Notes: a model not told the origin generated them from the sequence alone. Positions 44,077-54,950 are shown, counted from the stretch's first letter. The stretch: DNA of 64,000 nt from Desulfobacteraceae bacterium (GCA_013003715.1 JABDIN010000094.1:1-64000), one strand, 5' to 3'. Numbers and translations are program-made.

Positions 44077-44777
44077 TCAGGGTTATCCATGGCAAGGAAG
44101 GACGCAAATATCTGTTCGGCGAGCAGAAGATCCTCGGGTGTGGTGATTTTGATATTATTACGATAGCCGGAAATAATTTTCACCGGTATACCCATTTTTT
44201 CCACGAGCGCTGCATCGTCGGTCTCCACGATCTGCCCCATAGCTGCAAGTTCATGGGCTTTCTTGATAATCTCATACGAAAACACCTGTGGCGTTTGGGC
44301 CGTCCACATGTACTCTCTATCTACGGTGGAGGTGATATTTTGATCCTTATCGATTTTCTTCAAGGTTTCCATAACCGGGAGACCGGGTATGCAGGCCTTA
44401 TATTGACGGGCATTCCGTATACACCGCGAAAGCAGGGAAGACGATATAAATGGCCGGACACCGTCATGGATCAGCACAATTTCCGTATCATCAGGCAGGA
44501 CATTGAGGCCGTTGGATACCGATTGCTGCCGCAATACCCCGCCGGCCATCATCTTCACCTTTTTCCGGTGACGGCTGGTGTCAATGATATCGGACCGGAC
44601 GAAAGGCATGTCTTCGTCGGGGCATACGAGGATAATGCCATCGATTTCCGGACACCCACCGATGGCTTCCAGGGTGTGCCATAAAATGGGTTTGCCGGCG
44701 ATGTGGAGGTATTGCTTGCGGGTGGTGTTCTGCATTCGGACACCTGAACCTGCAGCAACGATGATAGCGGAAACCAT
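44073..44777 (-). CDS. ispD: 2-C-methyl-D-erythritol 4-phosphate cytidylyltransferase
   Basis: 234 residues. It makes CDP-ME in the MEP isoprenoid pathway. Motifs: SAIIVAAGSGVRMQNTTRKQYLHIAGKPILWHTLEAI (CTP-binding P-loop-like start), VLIHDGVRPFIS, TVDREYMWTAQTPQVF and ETDDAALVE. The length is typical. It starts 14 nt after the HPr-domain gene, and ispF is not adjacent. Confidence 0.95.
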   Translation of the reverse strand: MVSAIIVAAGSGVRMQNTTRKQYLHIAGKPILWHTLEAIGGCPEIDGIILVCPDEDMPFVRSDIIDTSRHRKKVKMMAGGVLRQQSVSNGLNVLPDDTEIVLIHDGVRPFISSSLLSRCIRNARQYKACIPGLPVMETLKKIDKDQNITSTVDREYMWTAQTPQVFSYEIIKKAHELAAMGQIVETDDAALVEKMGIPVKIISGYRNNIKITTPEDLLLAEQIFASFLAMDNPD

Positions 44778-44791
44778 AATACACTATCCGA

Positions 44792-46096
44792 TCATCTTAA
44801 ATATTTAAGTGCCTTTGGAAGGGGAATCCCCTTGCCCATGGTATCTTCACCATAATTCACACCGGCGAGAATTTCTATATCCTTTAAGGCCCTGATGTCC
44901 CCTTCAAACGTCACTTCGGTGATTTTCTCTTTCTGAATTTTGCCGCCGGCCCATTGAATATCAAGGACACTGCTGGCATCGAACCGATCTTCCCCCACCA
45001 CTAGTTCAACCTGACCACCGTAATGCTGTACGATTTTGGCGACCAGCAGGCTCGGACGGCTGTGAAATCCAAGCTTCACCGGGATTCCGACCTTGATGAG
45101 CGATCGTTCGATATTCTCATTGAGAATTTCCCGGGCCTTCTCTTTTCCGGTGTTCAGGTAGTGACATGCATAAAAAAGCCCGTAATTGATGGTGCGATCC
45201 AGAAGCTGTTCGGGAGAGACGTGGGCCGACAACCGGTCCTGAACGCGTTTATAGGTGTTCTTATAACCAGCTTCATGCAGGTGGCGCTCATAGAAGTGCA
45301 GAAGCCTGCCCATCATTTGCAACAGGTGAAATACAACCGAAAAATGACTTCGCAATTCTTTTAATTTTCGATTGCCGAACCTGAACCCGCCGTGAATGAC
45401 GTAGGTATCGAAGGAGGATTGAAGATTGTGGAGAAGCATTTCAAACCGTCGGGTCTCTACTTCATTGACTTTTTCGGGGACAATGGAAAGGATCTTTTTC
45501 AGATCGCAGATCTCATAGAGTCCGACATGGTCAAAGCTTCCGGCAACATCCAGAAATTCACTGGCAATTTTGACAATGTTTTTTTTCTGTACATTGGCGG
45601 CTTCATCGTCGATATTGTATTTCAGCATTTCACTGGTGGTGATACCTGGAAAATCCTCGGGCCCGAAAGAGTCTTCCGGCAACGGGATATTAAGCCGCTT
45701 TGCTTCATCAATGATAGTCGGGGCCAACTTAATCAGGCATTGGTTTAGAAATACAAGTGTTTCCTGTCCTTGCGTTTCGAACTCGGCCGTGTCCCCCAGC
45801 TCATAAAAAATAAGACGATTCGAAATATGCTTCTGAGAATATGCTCCCAAACTCAGATGACGTATGGCCGCAGATAATTCACGATAAAAATACCAGTCCT
45901 CGTTGTTTTTGGCGCCATGAAAATCCAGAAAATCCTCGAGCACCTGGGAAGTGCCGATGAGTTTTGAATACAGTTTTTTTGTGAAGGCATGGTGCGGGGC
46001 ATCAAGCACCGTAATATATTTACAACACTTGATGTAATCGTGGGAAAAAATCCTGACTTTTTCGGCGAAGGATATTTCGCAAAATGACTCACGCAC
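44792..46096 (-). CDS. Protein with C-terminal HPr-like phosphocarrier domain
   Basis: 434 residues from the GTG at 46096, which sits 8 nt after AAAAGG; a GTG at 46105 is an alternative. The first 340 or so residues are helical and not recognised. The C-terminal 90 residues are HPr-like: VKLGFHSRPSLLVAKIVQHYGG carries the phosphorylatable His (H345), and DASSVLDIQWAGG resembles the Ser-46 region. It may be a regulator tied to a reduced PTS, as in many delta-proteobacteria. It starts 29 nt after the end of RNase P RNA and is followed by ispD. Confidence 0.72.
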   Translation of the reverse strand: MRESFCEISFAEKVRIFSHDYIKCCKYITVLDAPHHAFTKKLYSKLIGTSQVLEDFLDFHGAKNNEDWYFYRELSAAIRHLSLGAYSQKHISNRLIFYELGDTAEFETQGQETLVFLNQCLIKLAPTIIDEAKRLNIPLPEDSFGPEDFPGITTSEMLKYNIDDEAANVQKKNIVKIASEFLDVAGSFDHVGLYEICDLKKILSIVPEKVNEVETRRFEMLLHNLQSSFDTYVIHGGFRFGNRKLKELRSHFSVVFHLLQMMGRLLHFYERHLHEAGYKNTYKRVQDRLSAHVSPEQLLDRTINYGLFYACHYLNTGKEKAREILNENIERSLIKVGIPVKLGFHSRPSLLVAKIVQHYGGQVELVVGEDRFDASSVLDIQWAGGKIQKEKITEVTFEGDIRALKDIEILAGVNYGEDTMGKGIPLPKALKYLR

Positions 46097-46124
46097 AAGG
46101 ATCACCTTTTACATTATGTAACAA

Positions 46125-46526
<402 letters not shown>

Positions 46527-46563
46527 CATATCACCGGTTTTTCAATTGCTTTCAGGGATAAAA

Positions 46564-47286
46564 TCAATCCTCTTTCCAGTATATGATACGATGGCAATTC
46601 GGACAAAAAAATAATTTATCAAACCGCTGCAGTTCATTGAAAAGTTGGGGGGGGATATTCATATGACACCCCTGACAAACTGCATCGATTACCGGCGACA
46701 AGGCGGTTATGCCGACAATCTCCTTCACATAATCGAGTTGTTTCCTAAGGTCGGCATGAATCTCGCTATTAATTGTCTCCATGGAATCAGTCAATTCGGT
46801 ATATCTACTTTCTTTAACACTTGCGTCCTCGCTGATATCACGCTTCTTTTCTTCTATTTCCCTTTCAAAAGCAGCTAAATCCTGTTTTTTTTCTTTTAAT
46901 TCAAGGTCCGCCGTATCGAGTTTTTCCAGGTATTCAAGCATGAGATCTTCGGTTGTCGAGTTCTTTTTGGTAAACTCGTCAATCTCTTTCAACATGGATT
47001 GATATTCTTTATTGGTTTTTACAGCTCGCAATTTCTCATTGCATTTGGCTATATTCGACAAATTGGCCTGTGTGTCCGATTCCAAATCGCGATATGCCTT
47101 TTTTAAGGATTCAGTCTGCTCACTATCCTTGTCGAAAGTCAATTGAGACGCCTTAAGCTCCTGGTCCAATGCTTCAAGCCGGACCTCAACCGAATCGAGA
47201 ACAGATCGCAATTGCTGGGCTTCATTTTCAACAGCTTGGAGTTCCACCATCTTTTTAATCTGCTCACGGATATCGTTTGTTTCCAT
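46564..47286 (-). CDS. Coiled-coil protein with C4 zinc ribbon (CT398-like)
   Basis: 240 residues; AAGGTG precedes the ATG. Residues 1-180 form a long antiparallel coiled coil rich in Glu and Lys. The C terminus is a zinc ribbon: CQGCHMNI ... FFCPNCHRIIYW, four Cys. This matches the CT398/HP0958-like family, whose Helicobacter member aids flagellar RNA and RpoN function; a general role is not known. It lies 12 nt after nif3. Confidence 0.85.
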   Translation of the reverse strand: METNDIREQIKKMVELQAVENEAQQLRSVLDSVEVRLEALDQELKASQLTFDKDSEQTESLKKAYRDLESDTQANLSNIAKCNEKLRAVKTNKEYQSMLKEIDEFTKKNSTTEDLMLEYLEKLDTADLELKEKKQDLAAFEREIEEKKRDISEDASVKESRYTELTDSMETINSEIHADLRKQLDYVKEIVGITALSPVIDAVCQGCHMNIPPQLFNELQRFDKLFFCPNCHRIIYWKED

Positions 47287-47298
47287 TCAGCACCTTAT

Positions 47299-48120
47299 TC
47301 AAAACATTGAAAACGGTTCGCTTTCCAAATCACAAGCTTTTATGTCAACGTCCATATTGTCATTGAAGAGCCGATCACGAATCCGATTGACCAGCATATC
47401 CACCACAAGGTGTTCAGAGGCAAAATGGCCGATATCAATGAGTGCACGTCCCGCCATCTCAACATCCCGTGCATCGTGGTATTTCAAATCGCCACTGATA
47501 TATGCCTGCGCATCACCGGATAAAAAGTGTTTGACAAAGCTGGATCCGCTTCCGGAACATACGGCGGCGCTACGTATACGCATGTCAGGATCGCCGCTGA
47601 CCAGAACCCTGTCAAGGCCCAGTTTCTTTTTTATGGAGATTACCAGTTGTCTAAGGGTCAATTCGCTGTGAAAAGACCCCACTCTTCCAATGCCCGTCAC
47701 CATTTCACGGTTATCGCCACCGGCTGCCGAAGTATCCTCCAAAGGCGTCAATCCGTCTAGTCCGATGGCAGATGCCAGTACTTCATTAACCCCGCCTGCG
47801 GCACTGTCCAGGTTGGTGTGGGCGCAATAAATTGAGAGTTTATGCTCAACGGCGGATTGTACAATGGAGCCCAGGGGGGTTTGAAAATCTATGGACTTGA
47901 CAGGTGTAAAAAACAGCGGATGGTGGGTGATCAGAAGATCGACCTTGTTCATGCAGGCGGCCTGGACGATCCGGGGCAACGGATCCAAGGATACCCAGAT
48001 GGAACGAACCGGCCAATCCGGATGGCCGATGTGCAGCCCGACATTGTCCCAGGCTTCAGCTAAAACCGGTGGCGCAATATCCTCCATTATGTTGATTATC
48101 CGTGATACGTTGACTGCCAT
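47299..48120 (-). CDS. Nif3-like dinuclear metal protein
   Basis: 273 residues from the ATG at 48120 (GAGG 6 nt upstream). Metal-binding motifs are present: LLITHHPLFF, YCAHTNLDSAAGGVNEVLA and DIGHFASEHLVVDML. It belongs to the Nif3/YbgI family, also annotated as GTP cyclohydrolase I type 2-like; the reaction is uncertain. It forms a group with the zinc-ribbon gene downstream. Confidence 0.9.
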   Translation of the reverse strand: MAVNVSRIINIMEDIAPPVLAEAWDNVGLHIGHPDWPVRSIWVSLDPLPRIVQAACMNKVDLLITHHPLFFTPVKSIDFQTPLGSIVQSAVEHKLSIYCAHTNLDSAAGGVNEVLASAIGLDGLTPLEDTSAAGGDNREMVTGIGRVGSFHSELTLRQLVISIKKKLGLDRVLVSGDPDMRIRSAAVCSGSGSSFVKHFLSGDAQAYISGDLKYHDARDVEMAGRALIDIGHFASEHLVVDMLVNRIRDRLFNDNMDVDIKACDLESEPFSMF

Positions 48121-48143
48121 CCTAATCCTCGTTCCGGAAGACA

Positions 48144-48184
48144 TAAAATAAAAAGGCGTGGTCTATTTAAATTTCCCACGCCTT
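48144..48184 (-). terminator. Rho-independent terminator after tRNA-CAU
   Basis: AAGGCGTGG (48153-48161) pairs with CCACGCCTT (48176-48184). On the minus strand it is followed by a U-rich run from the complement of 48144-48154. It ends the tRNA transcript just ahead of nif3. Confidence 0.82.
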
Positions 48185-48275
48185 CCATTCATTTTCTTCG
48201 TGCAGACAAAAAGCCATTACCCAACCTTTTGTTTTCTGCGGGCTTTGTATTTAAATAAAACCATATCAGTTCGCA

Positions 48276-48348
48276 TGGGCCCACCTGGGATCGAACCAGG
48301 GACCTACCGGTTATGAGCCGGTGGCTCTACCAACTGAGCTATGGGCCC
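48276..48348 (-). tRNA. tRNA with CAU anticodon (Met or Ile2)
   Basis: 73 nt, CCA not encoded. Acceptor GGGCCCA/TGGGCCC, D arm GCTC...GAGC, anticodon stem ACCGG/CCGGT with loop CTCATAA (anticodon CAU), T arm CCTGG TTCGATC CCAGG. It is not an initiator by its first base pair. Elongator Met versus lysidine-modified Ile cannot be decided from the sequence by eye. Confidence 0.93.
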
Positions 48349-48508
48349 GTAATGACTGAAGGCCAATTAACTAACTTTAAGCAGCCAATTTGTCAAGCAT
48401 AAGTCATCTAATTTAATCATTCGGACCATAAGCCGTCCCAACCGGCGATCGGCGGGTGCGAAATCCGCATAAGCCGTTGGAGCATGAACAGACTGATTAA
48501 ACCGGGAA

Positions 48509-50389
48509 TCAATAGTCGATGAAACTTTTAAGCTTTTTACTGCGCGTCGGATGTCGAAGCTTTCTTAATGCCTTGGCTTCGATCTGCCGGATGCGTTCAC
48601 GGGTGACCGTGAAATCCTGACCAACCTCTTCGAGGGTATGGTCTGCTTTTTCTCCAATGCCGAATCGCATCCGCAACACTTTCTCTTCTCTTGGCGTTAA
48701 GGTTGCCAGCACTTTCCGGGTTTGTTCCGCCAGATTCATACTCACAGCCGCATCAGAGGGTAGCATGAATTTCTTATCTTCAATAAAATCCCCAAGGTGG
48801 CTGTCTTCCTCTTCTCCGATAGGTGTTTCGAGCGAAATGGGTTCCCGTGCGATTTTTAACACCTTTCGCACCTTGTCCAGGGGGATTTCCATCTTTTCGG
48901 CAATCTCTTCCGGACGGGGTTCCCTGCCTAGCTCCTGGACAAGGTACCGGGAAGTCCGTATCAATTTATTTATGGTTTCAATCATATGCACCGGGATCCG
49001 GATGGTACGGGCCTGATCCGCGATGGCCCGGGTAATGGCTTGCCGTATCCACCATGTCGCATAGGTACTGAATTTATAACCCCTGCGATACTCGAATTTA
49101 TCCACAGCCTTCATCAGGCCGATATTGCCTTCCTGGATGAGATCGAGAAACTGCAGTCCCCGGTTGGTGTACTTTTTGGCGATGCTGACCACAAGGCGCA
49201 GGTTCGCTTTTATCAATTCGCTCTTTGAAAATTTGGCCCGCCGCCGTCCTTCATCCACATTGGAAACAACCCGTTTTAACATCCGGCTGTTGATTTTGAA
49301 AAAATGGCTTCTTTCAACGATCTGGTTGATGATGGATTCGAGTTCCCGGTAAACCAGCTGTAAGTCTCCCTTATCCAAATCACAGTGTTTTTCAGCATAA
49401 CCCAGGAATTTTTTTTCACTGGTCAAATGTTGCTTCAGTTCGCCAACCGGAAGATCAAGTGTCTCCGCACACATTGCGATCATCTTGTTCATCGAATCAA
49501 ACCAGTTGATATTATCCCTTATATCATCCTCAATGCGGTCAACAACACTGCCTTCCAACCGCCATTCCTTTAAAAAATCGAATATCTTGTTGTTTCGACG
49601 ACCGATGCATCGCCGGATGCGACGTTGCTCGTCGGCTTCCAGTTCTTCATTGAAAAGCTGGTTCCGAAATCCAACATTTTCCTGATGTATTTCGCGAATA
49701 CAGCGGACGGTCTCTAAGAATCTTTCAATCTGAACCACTTCATCGAGATAGGTATCTCCTTCGTCAATATCCCTTAACACGTGTTTGGGACGGATCAGTG
49801 CCTTCTCGATATGGTCTCCCATTTCAAGGATGGACTCGACACCGATGGTCGTTTCAAGAAGCGCCTTCAGTACGTCCTGCTCGCCGGCTTCAATCTTTTT
49901 TGCAATTTCCACCTCCCCTTCCCTGCTGAGAAGTGTAACCAGGCCCATTTCACGTAAATACATTTTCACAGGGTCGGTGACAGCCCCGAAATCCGACACG
50001 GAAGAGGTTCCGGCTTTTTTCTTGGTGGTTTTTTCTTTGGCGGCTTTTTTGGCTGGAAGTGCCTTTTTATCGTCAATAACAGAGATTCCCATTTCATCAA
50101 ACATCATAAGGGTATCATCGATCTGTTCCGAGGACAGCATCTCTTCGGGTAAGGCATCATTTATATCTGCAAATGTTAAATGTCCCTGGTCCTTACCACG
50201 ATCGATCAGCTTGGTCAGGGCTTTCTTGCGTTTCGCATTATTTTTTTCGGAAATGGAATCGGCTTTGGCTAAAACCGCGTCTGTGGTTTTCTTCGTATCT
50301 TTTTTTGACATTTTCGCTTTCACGGATTTTTTTGCACTCTTTTTGGAACGATTGTCGGGTTTCCGTTTTTTATCGGGTGATTTTGCCAT
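48509..50389 (-). CDS. rpoD: Primary sigma factor RpoD
   Basis: 626 residues. After a very Lys-rich N terminus (about 60 residues) and region 1.1 come region 1.2 ([29 protein letters not shown]), regions 2.1-2.4 ([36 protein letters not shown]), region 3 and region 4.2 ([28 protein letters not shown]). It directs housekeeping transcription. It lies 29 nt downstream of dnaG, the usual macromolecular synthesis order without rpsU. Confidence 0.97.
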   Translation of the reverse strand: MAKSPDKKRKPDNRSKKSAKKSVKAKMSKKDTKKTTDAVLAKADSISEKNNAKRKKALTKLIDRGKDQGHLTFADINDALPEEMLSSEQIDDTLMMFDEMGISVIDDKKALPAKKAAKEKTTKKKAGTSSVSDFGAVTDPVKMYLREMGLVTLLSREGEVEIAKKIEAGEQDVLKALLETTIGVESILEMGDHIEKALIRPKHVLRDIDEGDTYLDEVVQIERFLETVRCIREIHQENVGFRNQLFNEELEADEQRRIRRCIGRRNNKIFDFLKEWRLEGSVVDRIEDDIRDNINWFDSMNKMIAMCAETLDLPVGELKQHLTSEKKFLGYAEKHCDLDKGDLQLVYRELESIINQIVERSHFFKINSRMLKRVVSNVDEGRRRAKFSKSELIKANLRLVVSIAKKYTNRGLQFLDLIQEGNIGLMKAVDKFEYRRGYKFSTYATWWIRQAITRAIADQARTIRIPVHMIETINKLIRTSRYLVQELGREPRPEEIAEKMEIPLDKVRKVLKIAREPISLETPIGEEEDSHLGDFIEDKKFMLPSDAAVSMNLAEQTRKVLATLTPREEKVLRMRFGIGEKADHTLEEVGQDFTVTRERIRQIEAKALRKLRHPTRSKKLKSFIDY

Positions 50390-50418
50390 AAAGTTTAGCC
50401 TCCTGCAGATTCCGCATT

Positions 50419-52242
50419 TTAAATATCCTGACGGGCCTGAAACTGTTTCTCCTTCAACAATTGTTGCAGCAATTCAAGATCGTTCTGCTCCTCGGCAGCC
50501 CTGATCTGTTGCATCAACTCTTTTTTTCTCCGTTTCAAACTGATTTCGTACTGGTTTAGTAAGCGCATGCAGCCGTTACGATCCCATAGCTCCTCTTCGA
50601 TGATGAGACTGGCAATAAAACTTTTTTCCGTATCATTTTCAAAGTCCCCTAATATATCAAAATCTTTTACCTGTAGTGCTTCGCTTTTCCGGAGTAATTT
50701 TCCTCCAATGGATTTTAATCTGGCATCTTCGAACTGGTTGACCAGATTCCGTATCCTGATTTCATCAATCATCTCGGGATATTGCAACATCATCGACAAT
50801 ATCCGGCGTTCCAATCGGTTAACCGCCTGGAAGTCATGAAGGTCCGTATTTTCCGGTGGATCATCCGTATTTTCAGACCTCCGCTTGCTTACGGATGAAT
50901 TCCGCACCATTTGGGGGTTTGGACGATTTGACGGTCGCGTTGCCTCGCGGATTTTCTTTAAAATGGCGGTTTCGTCGATGCCGAGACGCTCGGAAACCTG
51001 TTGGATATAAAGAGACCGTGCCATACTATCCGATATTTGGGATAATGGAATCTTCAATTCGTCAACAATTCGGAGCTTTCCTTCCACGGATTGCCCATGC
51101 TGCTGTATGGCGGATTCCGTTAAAAACGGTATTATCCCAAGTGTCTGTTTTGACAAACTCAGAAATTCATCCGGTCCCTGTTCCAAAAGGAATGAATCCG
51201 GGTCGTGTCCTTCGGGAAGGACCATGATGCCGGCATCCATGAATCCCTCGTTAAATACGCTTATGCTGCGCCGGGCAGCCTTGATACCGGCCTGATCGGA
51301 GTCATAGACCAGCATCGCCTTCCCGGATGTCCCCACAAGTCCCTTTAAAATCTGGAGGTGTTCAGGTGTCAGAGCCGTACCTAATGTGGCAACGGCGTTC
51401 TCAATGCCATGCATGTGAAGGGATATCAGGTCGAAATATCCTTCCACGATATATACCTTTTGGCTATGCCGGCAACTCTGTTTGGCACGATGAATGCCGT
51501 ATAATGACCGGCTTTTGCTGTACAACGGTGTCTCAGGTGAATTTAAGTATTTGGGCAAACCATCATCCAGGACACGCCCTCCGAATCCAACCACCTGCTC
51601 ACTGATATCAAAAATCGGGAATATGATGCGATCGCGAAACCGGTCGTAATAGCCTCCTTTTCCTTTTTTAGGTATTATAAGACCGGATTTTTCAAGAAGC
51701 TCCGCCTTGATCTTTTTTTTATTGAAATATCGTAATATATTATCCCAACCCGCAGGAGCAAACCCCAGTTGGAAATTATCCAAAACCTGCAGCGTCATGC
51801 CGCGTTGCAGCAGATAGGACAAGGCTTTCTGGCCCGAATTTGATGATGTCAGTTGTTCGCGGTAAAAAAGAGCGGCACTTCTATTGATCGATAGCAGTTG
51901 TTCACGTTCCGTCATCCGCTTTTTCTGCTGCGGTGTCATGTTGGCCACGGGCAGATCAATGCCGCATCGCCTGGCAATCAACTTGATTGCTTCAGGAAAA
52001 CTGAGTCCATCCTGACGCATGATAAAATGTATTGCATTGCCACCGGCGGCACATCCAAAGCAGTAAAAAATCTGCTTGTCCGGACTAACGGTGAATGACG
52101 GCGTTTTCTCGACGTGAAATGGACACAATCCCAGAAAATTCTTTCCGGCCTTCTTCAACACCACACGTTCGGAAACGATATCGACAATATCCGCGGTGTT
52201 TAAGACTTCCCTAATTTTCTCATCGGGGATAAAGGCGCTCAA
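50419..52242 (-). CDS. dnaG: DNA primase
   Basis: 607 residues from the TTG at 52242, which has GGAGGG 8 nt upstream and gives the normal DnaG start ([22 protein letters not shown]). It makes RNA primers in replication. The CHC2 zinc finger is [25 protein letters not shown] (Cys, His, Cys, Cys). The TOPRIM part has [11 protein letters not shown] and [10 protein letters not shown]. The C-terminal helicase-binding region is less conserved. rpoD follows. Confidence 0.96.
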   Translation of the reverse strand: MSAFIPDEKIREVLNTADIVDIVSERVVLKKAGKNFLGLCPFHVEKTPSFTVSPDKQIFYCFGCAAGGNAIHFIMRQDGLSFPEAIKLIARRCGIDLPVANMTPQQKKRMTEREQLLSINRSAALFYREQLTSSNSGQKALSYLLQRGMTLQVLDNFQLGFAPAGWDNILRYFNKKKIKAELLEKSGLIIPKKGKGGYYDRFRDRIIFPIFDISEQVVGFGGRVLDDGLPKYLNSPETPLYSKSRSLYGIHRAKQSCRHSQKVYIVEGYFDLISLHMHGIENAVATLGTALTPEHLQILKGLVGTSGKAMLVYDSDQAGIKAARRSISVFNEGFMDAGIMVLPEGHDPDSFLLEQGPDEFLSLSKQTLGIIPFLTESAIQQHGQSVEGKLRIVDELKIPLSQISDSMARSLYIQQVSERLGIDETAILKKIREATRPSNRPNPQMVRNSSVSKRRSENTDDPPENTDLHDFQAVNRLERRILSMMLQYPEMIDEIRIRNLVNQFEDARLKSIGGKLLRKSEALQVKDFDILGDFENDTEKSFIASLIIEEELWDRNGCMRLLNQYEISLKRRKKELMQQIRAAEEQNDLELLQQLLKEKQFQARQDI

Positions 52243-52457
52243 TAGGCGTACCCTCCATGTCGTATGGGAATCGTAGTGATTTTACTAAGCCGGAAGGAGC
52301 ATACTTAAGGTGACTGAAACATGATGACGTTATGGAACGGATTGTCGCTTGAAGGCCATATGATTTTGGCTGAAAATGTATTGAAATCGCACTTTTTTCC
52401 CTCTCTTTCAAAAATTTTTATCTGTAACTCATTTTTTTTTCGATGTCAAATATGAAT

Positions 52458-53180
52458 TCAACCGGCTAATTGAATTGCCGCCGCCAAATTCATGGTACCG
52501 CTGTATAACGCTTTACCGGTAATAACACCGACGACACCGGCCTTCTCCAAGGGCAGCAAATTCCTGATATCCTCCAAGGTTGAAACGCCTCCGGAGGCTA
52601 CCACCGGGATTGAAACCGACTCAGCCAATCGCTGTGTTTCCTCGAGGTTGGGTCCTGTCTGCATACCATCCCGATGAATATCGGTGAAATTTATGGCCGC
52701 AATACCGCAATCCTCGAAACGCCTGGCCAATTCGATGGCGGTTATATCGGTCACTTCGGTCCACCCTTCTATTGCCACAAGCCCCTTATGGGCATCAATA
52801 CCCACAACGATCCGATCGGGAAAGCGAACAGCGGCGGACCTGATGAGCTCGGGATTCCGAATCGCCTCGGTACCCAGGACCACTCTTTCCACTCCTTTGT
52901 CAATCAACATGGCAATAGTATCCACGGAGCGAACGCCCCCACCAAACTGCACCGGAATGTCAATTACGGATAGGATCTGATCGATGGCCGTTAAATTTTG
53001 CGGGTTTTTTTGAATTGCGCCATCAAGGTCCACCACATGTAGCAATTTTGCGCCTTCTTTTTCCCATCTCAACGCCATGGCTGCCGGATCATCACCATAT
53101 ACGGTTTCCGAATCCATACGTCCCTGCTGCAACCGTACACACCTGCCGTTTTTTATATCTATTGCCGGAATTACAAGCAT
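52458..53180 (-). CDS. hisA: HisA, ProFAR isomerase
   Basis: 240 residues from the ATG at 53180 (AGGTG 7 nt upstream); an in-frame GTG three codons earlier is less likely. A (beta-alpha)8 barrel with the catalytic Asp pair: VIPAIDIKNGRCVRL at the start and NFTDIHRDGM in the middle. Phosphate-binding GGGVRS and SGGVSTLEDI are present. It converts ProFAR to PRFAR in histidine synthesis. It is separated from hisB by a lipoprotein gene. Confidence 0.95.
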   Translation of the reverse strand: MLVIPAIDIKNGRCVRLQQGRMDSETVYGDDPAAMALRWEKEGAKLLHVVDLDGAIQKNPQNLTAIDQILSVIDIPVQFGGGVRSVDTIAMLIDKGVERVVLGTEAIRNPELIRSAAVRFPDRIVVGIDAHKGLVAIEGWTEVTDITAIELARRFEDCGIAAINFTDIHRDGMQTGPNLEETQRLAESVSIPVVASGGVSTLEDIRNLLPLEKAGVVGVITGKALYSGTMNLAAAIQLAG

Positions 53181-53221
53181 GTAAAACACCTTTCCATGAT
53201 GGCGTGTCTTCGAAGAATTGT

Positions 53222-53932
53222 TTATCTTGGCTGTCCCAGTCGTTTCTCTATTTCAGTCGCCATCTCATCCAAGCCGGTTTTGGCCATCTCCGCGGCTCTC
53301 ACCCATCGTGCTCTTCGTTTAAAAAACCGTCGAATCGAAAAAAGATTTTCCGTGAGTGATGTTTGTGTTTCATCCATATGACGATGCCAGACCACGCTGC
53401 CATCGGTTGTTTGAAGCAACAGAAGATCAAAGGCCACCGAGGCGGGTGATTGTATACCATAGGTGGTTCCCACACGCTCCACATACCGGTAAAGTCTTCC
53501 GGCGATGACCGCATCGGCTTTAAAATGACGACCGATCTCCATATAAAGTTCCCTCTCATTCACAACACTGCCACTGGTGGACAGCAAGCCGCCGGTGATA
53601 TCCTGTACATTCTCAGGTACGATCACTTCGATGTTCAGCCGTGTGTTCAACGTGTCGGCCAAAGCGTTGGTCAATACAGCATCTGCACCGGTTTTCACCG
53701 GACCGGTCGTGAACATTTTAAATGTCAGTGGATTCCTGACACTTTGTCGTTCACCTGCGGTTTTTGAGATATTAACAAATGGCAGGACAATCAGGCTATT
53801 GATTTTCTCAGGTGGGGAAGCCGGCGAAGCCGGAGTGTAATGCGACGGGTTTGCACAGGAAAACAGAAAAGTCATGGATATCAGAATCAAAACGATATCG
53901 CATCTGACCGGCGCTGAAGCAATATTTTTCAT
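53222..53932 (-). CDS. Lipoprotein of unknown function between hisB and hisA
   Basis: 236 residues; AGGA precedes the ATG. The signal peptide ends at FLFSC, a plausible lipobox. The mature part starts with a Pro-rich stretch, then LIVLPFVNISK and ADAVIAGRLYRYVE, typical of the CsgG/LpoB/GNA1162-like fold. The end is a basic helix. A role in envelope assembly is likely in general terms, but none can be named. It sits between hisB and hisA with gaps of about 60 and 40 nt and is likely cotranscribed. Confidence 0.7.
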   Translation of the reverse strand: MKNIASAPVRCDIVLILISMTFLFSCANPSHYTPASPASPPEKINSLIVLPFVNISKTAGERQSVRNPLTFKMFTTGPVKTGADAVLTNALADTLNTRLNIEVIVPENVQDITGGLLSTSGSVVNERELYMEIGRHFKADAVIAGRLYRYVERVGTTYGIQSPASVAFDLLLLQTTDGSVVWHRHMDETQTSLTENLFSIRRFFKRRARWVRAAEMAKTGLDEMATEIEKRLGQPR

Positions 53933-53991
53933 TAATATCCTGGATTCCCTTTTCGGGTTGGGGAGAATACGTTTTCGATTTTAACTTCAGG

Positions 53992-54579
53992 TTAAAGAGA
54001 TCCCTTGGATGACCGAATCCCTTTTATTCTGGAATCCATTCCACAAGCCTGATTCAGTGCTCTGCCGGTGGATTTAAAAATAGCTTCCAGAACATGATGC
54101 AGATTTTCACCATACTGGACGTTTATATGCAGGTTAAACAACCCTGTATTGGTGAAGGCTCTGAAAAATTCCTTAGCGGTCCCGGCATCAAACGCATCAT
54201 TAAAGTTAGTACATGTTGGCAGGTTGTAAACAAGGAAGGGACGATTTGATAAATCAACAGCCACTGTAGCCAATGCATCGTCCATGGGCGTTACGGCATA
54301 ACCGTATCGTGCAACCCCTTTCTTTTCCCCTGTGGTATCTTTTATTGCCTGGCCCAGAACCAGACCGATGTCTTCAACAGTATGGTGGAAATCGACATCT
54401 AAATCACCATTTGCACTGATCATCAGATCAAAGAAGCCATGAACCGTGAAAAGCGTTAACATATGGTCAAAAAAAGGAATTCCGGTTGTAATGTCACATT
54501 TGCCCGATCCATCCAGATCAAATTTAAGACGTATTTGCGTTTCCTTGGTAATACGCTCTATTTCAGCGATTCGGCCCAT
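53992..54579 (-). CDS. hisB: Imidazoleglycerol-phosphate dehydratase
   Basis: 195 residues; AGGTGA precedes the ATG. It is the monofunctional dehydratase, without the phosphatase half of enteric HisB. Motifs: GIPFFDHMLTLFTVHGFFDL and DVDFHHTVEDIGLVLG with the Mn-binding His and Glu residues, and HHVLEAIFKSTGRAL. It is the first gene of the hisB-lipoprotein-hisA group, and no leader peptide is seen upstream. Confidence 0.95.
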   Translation of the reverse strand: MGRIAEIERITKETQIRLKFDLDGSGKCDITTGIPFFDHMLTLFTVHGFFDLMISANGDLDVDFHHTVEDIGLVLGQAIKDTTGEKKGVARYGYAVTPMDDALATVAVDLSNRPFLVYNLPTCTNFNDAFDAGTAKEFFRAFTNTGLFNLHINVQYGENLHHVLEAIFKSTGRALNQACGMDSRIKGIRSSKGSL

Positions 54580-54775
54580 GTGTCGTCACCTTTGTTTTCT
54601 CCGGCCCTGATGTGTCTTGCGATACCCGATATACACCGGATCTCAAATGTAATTGGACGTTCTTATCAGAAACCGTGATGGATTGTCAATGAAAGCTGAA
54701 ATGCCTCCAGGGTTGACGCATGTAATAATGATACAGTTGAAATAGTGTACGATGAAAACAGGTAATGTCACTGGT

Positions 54776-54904
54776 AATGTCAAATAACAAAGCTCAAATT
54801 TCAAATGGCGGCATGCTATCTGATAAAGGACCGCTTTGACGATAATGTGAAGATAAAACGACAGCATTCCGCCATTTGGCATTTGGATCTTGTCATTTGA
54901 CATT
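54776..54904. repeat. Long imperfect inverted repeat (42-nt arms)
   Basis: Arms 54776-54817 and 54863-54904 are reverse complements at 34 of 42 positions by hand count, with a 45-nt loop. Both outer ends read AATGTCAAAT inward, and both inner ends read CCGCCATTTG outward. It can fold as a large hairpin in RNA or DNA. This form is common for non-coding intergenic elements of the MITE type, though no target-site duplication was identified. Confidence 0.75.
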
Positions 54905-54950
54905 GAAACCGTACATTGTATCAAAAAATACTAATATTATTAAGTATCTA

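Noticed and set aside
54580-54700. Possible histidine leader peptide or T-box upstream of hisB
   Set aside because: No run of His codons or T-box motif could be found.
54643-54924. Minus-strand open frame of 93 codons
   Set aside because: It is made largely of the inverted repeat, and its peptide has no natural protein features.
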